Assembly: GCF_022810405.1 (NCBI RefSeq)
Contig: NZ_JALGQE010000008.1
Coordinates: forward strand, 186,001 to 250,000
Source: Rhodococcus sp. ARC_M5
Lineage (GTDB): Bacteria > Actinomycetota > Actinomycetes > Mycobacteriales > Mycobacteriaceae
Reading direction: 5' to 3'
DNA length: 64,000 nt
The notes beneath the pieces are model-generated. The model searched no databases. It was not told where the DNA came from and saw only the letters and a program-made list of their open reading frames with translations. A program made the position numbers and the translations under genes. Positions 59,605-64,000 of the stretch are shown piece after piece (position 1 is the stretch's first letter; each line of letters begins with the position of its first letter).

Positions 59605-62600
59605 TCATCGATTCTGATCCGAGATCGCCTTCGCGACGCGCTTCTCCGACACCGGATACGCCGTACGGATCCCTTGAGCGAATAGCCCGACGCGCAATTC
59701 CTCGATCATCCAGAACAGTTCCTGCACGCCGGAACTGTTCTTTCTGCTCTCCGGGAGCGAATCCAGCAGTCGTCCGTACGAGGCGTACACCCGATCGAGT
59801 ACATCCATCGCCGCCGCATCCCGACCAGCACTGCTCGGCAGCGTAGCCAACCGCTTGGTCGCCGCAGCGAGATAGCGCGGGAGGTCTGCCAGTCTGCGAG
59901 AACCGAATTCGGTGACGAACCCGCGAAAGACCAAGCCGTCGAGCTGTTCTCGAACATCCTCTGCGGGTTCACCCGAGGACGCCTGTAGCTGCGCCGACAG
60001 CGCGAGAGCTGCCGTCAGCACGGGGCGCACCAGGGCCAACACCGCGGCAGTGCGCCGAGGAACCTCGGCGTTGACGAGTGCCCTCAACTTCTCGAAGGCA
60101 TCCGGATCTCGGACGGGCCCACCGTGCGCATCCATAGCTTCCTCTACCGCGAGTACTCGGCATTCCTCGAGGAGCGCATCGACGCCGCCGTACGGATTCT
60201 GGCCGAGGGCAAGGCGTTCCGCGGTGGGCAGACCGGCCAGCAGGGCTTTGGTGCCCTTCGGTGCCGTCGACAACAGCAGAGTTCTGGTGCCCGAGCGCAT
60301 TGCTGCGCGCTGCTGGGCGGGGGTGCTGAGGACTCGAACCGCAACGCCCGGTCCCTCGGATACCAACGCGGGGTAGCCGGTGACCTTCTGACCGCCGACC
60401 TCCCGGGTGACGGTCGACTCCAATCGTCCCAACGTGCCCGAGGTCCAGGCCAGTGACGGCGCGCGCTCTGCATCGCCGACAGCGTTCGCGACCTGACGAC
60501 CCACCTCTCCGGAGAGGCTCGTGCGCAGAGCGATCAGATCCTTGTTGCTGCCCAACACCTTTCCTGACGGGTCGACGGCCGTGAAGGTCATCTTCAGGTG
60601 CTCGGGCAGGGCCGCGGTATCGAAGTCCTTCGCCGTGATGTGGCACTGCGCGGCCCGCGACAACTCGCGTGCCAAGGCCGTCACCAGTGTTTCCGCTCGC
60701 GGCTTCATGACCGCCAGTGCCGCGGCGGCGAAGTCGGGTGCCGGAACGACGTTGCGACGGAGCGCCTTCGGCAGTGTCTTGATCAACGAGGTCACCAACT
60801 CGACGCGCATCCCCGGAACCAGCCAGTCGAATCCCACCGGTTGTACCTGGGCGAGCAGTGCGATCGGAATTCGTGCGGTGACTCCGTCGGCGGCGGTACC
60901 CGGCTCGAATTGGTACGTCAGTGGGAACTGAATCTCGCCCTGTCGCCACGCGTCGGGATACGCGCCGGTCAGTACCGAGGCCGCGTCGGCGTTGACGACG
61001 GTGTCGGTGGTGAAATCGAGCAGGTGCTGATCCTGCCTGCGGGCTTTCTTCCACCAGGTGTCGAAGTGCCGCGCCGACACCGCTTCCGGGGCGATGCGTG
61101 CGTCGTAGAAGTCGAAGAGGGCGTCGTCGTCGACGACGATGTCTCGTCGCCGCGCTCGATGTTCGAGTTCGCCCACGTCGTCGAGCAGAGCCCTGTTCTT
61201 GTGGAAGAACGCGTGCTGGGTCTTCCATTCACCCTCCACCAGCGCATGTCTGATGAACAGTTCGCGGGACGCCTCTGCATCGATGCGGTGATAGTTCACC
61301 GGGCGTTGCGTCACCAGCGGAATGCCGTACAGCGTCACCCGTTCGTAGGCCATCGCCGATTCTCGCTTGATGGACCAGTGTGGTTCCGAGTATGTCTTCT
61401 TGACCAGACGCGGTGCCAACCGCTCGGCCCACTCCGGCTCAATGCGAGCTGCCATCCGGCCCCACAGGCGTCCGGTCTCGACCAGTTCGGCGGCCATCAC
61501 CCAGCGCGGGGGCTTCTTGAACAGACCCGATCCGGGGAAGATCGCGAAGTGCGCCCCACGTGCGCCGAGGAACTCGCGCTTGTCACCCTCCCTGAGCCCG
61601 ACGTGCGAGAGCAGCCCGGACAGTAACGACTGATGCAGGGCGGTCTCGGTGGAGTCGGCGTCGGGCACCGTCCACCCGAGCCCACGGGTGATCTGACGCA
61701 GTTGGCCGTGCAGGTCCTGCCACTCGCGAATGCGCAGATAGTGCAGGAACTCGGTGCGGCACATGCGTCGGAACTGGTTGGAGGACAACTCGTTCCGCTG
61801 CTCGCGCAAGTAGGTCCACAGCTTGACGTACGCGAGGAAGTCGGAGTTCTCCACCGCGAAACGCGCATGCTTCTCGTCCGCCGCCTGCTGATGCTCGGCG
61901 GGCCGCTCCCGAACGTCCTGAATCGACAGGGCCGCCACGACCACCAGCGCATCGCGAAGAGACCCGTTGCCGTTGGCCTCGACGAGCATCCGCGCCATCC
62001 GAGGATCGACCGGTAGTGCCGAGAGTTCCCGGCCGATGGGGGTCAGCTCCGCGGTGCCGTCCTTGGTGGCAGGCTTCAGCGCCCCGAGTTCCTCGAGCAG
62101 TCCGATGCCGTCCCGGATGCTGCGCGGATCGGGCGGTTCGACGAACGGGAACGCGTCGATCTTTCCGAGCCCGAGTGCGGTCATCTGCAGGATCACCGAC
62201 GCCAGGTTGGTACGCAGAATCTCCGGCTCGGTGAACTGCGGACGCGACTCGAAATCTTCTTCCGAGTACAGGCGGATGCAGATGCCGTCGGCGACGCGGC
62301 CACAGCGGCCGGCGCGTTGCCGCGCCGACGCCTGCGAGATCGGTTCGATGGGGAGTCGTTGCACCTTGGTGCGCAACGAATATCGCGAGATGCGGGCGGT
62401 GCCGGGGTCCACCACGTAGCGGATGCCGGGGACTGTCAACGAGGTCTCCGCGACGTTGGTCGACAGCACCACGCGTCGGCCCGAGTGTGGGGAGAACACT
62501 CGATGCTGTTCGGCGGCAGAGAGCCTCGCGTAGAGCGGAACGATCTCGGTGTTGCGGAGATTGCGGTCGGTTAACGCGTCGGCGGTGTCGCGAATCTCGC

Positions 62601-63501
62601 GTTCACCGGACAGGAACACCAGAATGTCCCCGTCGCCCTCGGCCATCAGCTCGTCGACGGCCTGGCAGGTCGCATCGACGGGGTCGAGATCGATCGTGGT
62701 GTCCCCGGCGTCGACGGTCAGTGGCCGATAGCGCATTTCGACCGGGAACGTGCGGCCGGAAACCTCGATGATGGGCGCGGGCACCCCATCTCGTGCGAAG
62801 TGCTGGGCGAATCGTTCGGGATCGATCGTCGCCGAGGTGATGACGATCTTCAGGTCGGGACGCCGGGGGAGTAGCTGCGCGAGGTAGCCCAGGATGAAGT
62901 CGATGTTGAGGCTGCGCTCGTGCGCCTCGTCGATGATCAGGGTGTCGTACTGGCGCAGCAATCTGTCTCGCTGGATCTCCGCCAGCAGGATGCCGTCGGT
63001 CATCAGCTTGACGAGAGTCGAATCCGAGGATTGGTCGGTGAATCTCACCTTGTAGCCGATGGATTCCCCCAGTGGTTCGCCCACCTCCTCGGCGATGCGT
63101 TCGGCCACGGTGCGCGCGGCGAGCCGACGGGGTTGCGTGTGACCGATCGAGCCCCGGATCCCGCGCCCCAGTTCGAGGCAGATCTTGGGAATCTGGGTGG
63201 TCTTGCCGGATCCGGTCTCACCGGCGACGATCACCACCTGGTGTTCGGCGATGGCCGCGGCGATGTCGTCCTTGCGAAGACTGACCGGAAGTGACTCGGG
63301 AAACTCGAGAGTGGGGACCGCGGCCCGGCGATTGGCGACCACGGTTTCGGCGCGGGTGATGTCGCGGTCGAGAGCGGCGAATGCGTCGTCGGTGCGGGCC
63401 TTGTCCAGACGCCGCCGCAGCCGGTTCTCGTCGCGGATGGTGACCTGGGCCAGACGTGTGGCGAGAGCGCGACGCTGAACGGACGGATTCGAGGTAGACA
63501 T
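59605..63501 (-). CDS. hrpA: ATP-dependent RNA helicase HrpA
   Basis: DEAH-box helicase of 1298 residues, full length for HrpA. Walker A is GETGSGKT (94-101), motif II DEAH (191-194), motif III SATID and motif VI QRAGRCGR. After the helicase-associated (HA2) and OB-fold parts comes the long HrpA-specific C-terminal domain (DUF3418). It acts on mRNA or rescues collided ribosomes. ATG 63501 has a TATCCT box 9 bases upstream (63511-63516), suggesting a very short leader. It is a single gene. Confidence 0.95.
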   Translation of the reverse strand: MSTSNPSVQRRALATRLAQVTIRDENRLRRRLDKARTDDAFAALDRDITRAETVVANRRAAVPTLEFPESLPVSLRKDDIAAAIAEHQVVIVAGETGSGKTTQIPKICLELGRGIRGSIGHTQPRRLAARTVAERIAEEVGEPLGESIGYKVRFTDQSSDSTLVKLMTDGILLAEIQRDRLLRQYDTLIIDEAHERSLNIDFILGYLAQLLPRRPDLKIVITSATIDPERFAQHFARDGVPAPIIEVSGRTFPVEMRYRPLTVDAGDTTIDLDPVDATCQAVDELMAEGDGDILVFLSGEREIRDTADALTDRNLRNTEIVPLYARLSAAEQHRVFSPHSGRRVVLSTNVAETSLTVPGIRYVVDPGTARISRYSLRTKVQRLPIEPISQASARQRAGRCGRVADGICIRLYSEEDFESRPQFTEPEILRTNLASVILQMTALGLGKIDAFPFVEPPDPRSIRDGIGLLEELGALKPATKDGTAELTPIGRELSALPVDPRMARMLVEANGNGSLRDALVVVAALSIQDVRERPAEHQQAADEKHARFAVENSDFLAYVKLWTYLREQRNELSSNQFRRMCRTEFLHYLRIREWQDLHGQLRQITRGLGWTVPDADSTETALHQSLLSGLLSHVGLREGDKREFLGARGAHFAIFPGSGLFKKPPRWVMAAELVETGRLWGRMAARIEPEWAERLAPRLVKKTYSEPHWSIKRESAMAYERVTLYGIPLVTQRPVNYHRIDAEASRELFIRHALVEGEWKTQHAFFHKNRALLDDVGELEHRARRRDIVVDDDALFDFYDARIAPEAVSARHFDTWWKKARRQDQHLLDFTTDTVVNADAASVLTGAYPDAWRQGEIQFPLTYQFEPGTAADGVTARIPIALLAQVQPVGFDWLVPGMRVELVTSLIKTLPKALRRNVVPAPDFAAAALAVMKPRAETLVTALARELSRAAQCHITAKDFDTAALPEHLKMTFTAVDPSGKVLGSNKDLIALRTSLSGEVGRQVANAVGDAERAPSLAWTSGTLGRLESTVTREVGGQKVTGYPALVSEGPGVAVRVLSTPAQQRAAMRSGTRTLLLSTAPKGTKALLAGLPTAERLALGQNPYGGVDALLEECRVLAVEEAMDAHGGPVRDPDAFEKLRALVNAEVPRRTAAVLALVRPVLTAALALSAQLQASSGEPAEDVREQLDGLVFRGFVTEFGSRRLADLPRYLAAATKRLATLPSSAGRDAAAMDVLDRVYASYGRLLDSLPESRKNSSGVQELFWMIEELRVGLFAQGIRTAYPVSEKRVAKAISDQNR

Positions 63502-63557
63502 ACTCGAACCAGGATATCCGTTTCGGCAGTGTCATCGAATGCAGGCCGTGACTGTGC

Positions 63558-63563
63558 CAGGAT
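63558..63563 (+). promoter_or_regulatory. Possible -10 box (CAGGAT), leaderless start
   Basis: CAGGAT ends 6 bases before ATG 63570. Match is partial (A2 and T6). Confidence 0.35.
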
Positions 63564-63569
63564 CGCCAC

Positions 63570-64000
63570 ATGAGCATCTCGCAGGATGTGACTGTCCCGG
63601 CGCGCACTCCCGTACCGATCAGGACGCTGCGCGTGCTGTTCGCGGCGCTCACCGCCTCGGCACTGATCTCGATCGTCGTGGACGGTCTCGCTTCCCCGAC
63701 GTTCTCGCTGGCCAACTATTTCAGCTACTTCACCGTCATGAGCAACGTGTTGACGGTGCTGGTGTTGACGGTCGGCGGTGTCGTCGATCCACGAGCAGTG
63801 CCTTGGCAGCTCATCCGTGGTGCCGTCACCCTGTACATGGTCATCACCGGAATCATCTATGCCGTACTGCTCGCGAACATCGATGTGGGCGTGGCGGATC
63901 CGTGGACGAACAACGTGGTGCATCGCATCATGCCCGTCGTCCTGCTGATCGACTGGATCCTCGCACCACCGCGGCGGCAGATTCCGGAGTCGCGCAGCCT
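63570..64000 (+). CDS. Pr6Pr-family membrane protein (truncated by window end)
   Basis: Partial gene; about 143 codons are visible and no stop is reached. Hydrophobic segments are at about residues 20-40, 52-68, 82-102 and 120-135, with NYFSYFTVMSNVLTVLVL, RGAVTLYMVITGIIYAVLL and WTNNVVHRIMPVVLLIDWIL, the pattern of Pr6Pr (FAR-17a/AIG1-like) membrane proteins. Function is unknown; eukaryotic relatives hydrolyse fatty-acid esters. It is divergent from hrpA. Confidence 0.8.
   Translation, partial: MSISQDVTVPARTPVPIRTLRVLFAALTASALISIVVDGLASPTFSLANYFSYFTVMSNVLTVLVLTVGGVVDPRAVPWQLIRGAVTLYMVITGIIYAVLLANIDVGVADPWTNNVVHRIMPVVLLIDWILAPPRRQIPESRS

Overview
The window is a 64 kb chromosomal segment of a high-GC actinobacterium of the Mycobacteriales, most likely Rhodococcus or a close relative. 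This is inferred from codon use, from protein families confined to that order (PspM, DUF3046, the Rv2732c-type membrane protein, ClgR), and from gene order. From about 11.5 kb to 59.6 kb the order follows, from memory, the M. tuberculosis stretch dapB-Rv2772c-Rv2771c ... thyX-dapA-rnj-ftsK-argA-pgsA-clgR-pspA-pspM ... DUF3046-recA-recX ... miaB ... miaA-dapF-hflX ... lexA-Rv2719c-nrdR, with accessory genes inserted. The gluABCD cluster sits beside recX, as I recall it doing in Corynebacterium. I see no phage, insertion sequence, CRISPR array, rRNA or tRNA gene. No intergenic gap exceeds 300 bases.

Layout. 0.2-6.7 kb: a choline/betaine-type operon (aldehyde dehydrogenase, APC permease, choline-oxidase-like GMC enzyme, and an overlapping cNMP/CBS/nucleotidyltransferase protein). 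6.8-10.6 kb: a large glycoside hydrolase and a zinc alcohol dehydrogenase. 10.6-13.8 kb: an ABC ATPase, dapB and small conserved genes, one apparently frameshifted. 13.9-18.7 kb: an OFA-family transporter with a 38-residue partner, a YcaQ-type DNA glycosylase homologue, zwf and a ribbon-helix-helix regulator. 18.8-26.7 kb: thyX, dapA-rnj, a TSUP exporter, a TIGR03085 protein and ftsK. 26.7-31.2 kb: YciI, argA, pgsA and the clgR-pspA-pspM envelope-stress cluster. 31.2-36.2 kb: a lipid kinase, a TetR regulator, a glycosyltransferase, DUF3046 and recA-recX. 36.3-39.6 kb: gluABCD. 39.8-47.8 kb: miaB, a membrane protein, a DUF349 protein, a LigB-like protein, miaA, dapF and hflX. 47.8-54.9 kb: a secreted protein and the complete fructose PTS (fruR-fruK-fruA-ptsH, with ptsI divergent). 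55-64 kb: an NCS2 permease, an acyl-CoA dehydrogenase, lexA, a ChiZ/DivS-like protein, nrdR, hrpA and a truncated Pr6Pr membrane protein.

How the genes work together. Three meso-diaminopimelate genes (dapB, dapA, dapF) supply lysine and cell-wall cross-links. recA, recX, lexA and the Rv2719c-like gene form an SOS module whose LexA boxes and PafBC-type promoters are readable in the DNA. clgR-psp forms an envelope-stress module behind a sigma-E-type promoter. miaA and miaB modify the same tRNA adenosine. The PTS block is a self-contained fructose uptake system.

The most striking regulatory pattern is a -10 box (TANNNT) placed 6-7 bases before the start codon at many genes, which predicts leaderless mRNAs and was used here to choose starts. 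The window is mostly conserved housekeeping. The best candidates for something little described are the operator array of the ribbon-helix-helix gene beside thyX, the hairpin pair in front of pspM, two very small membrane proteins, and the ligand-sensing protein translationally coupled to a choline-oxidase-like enzyme.
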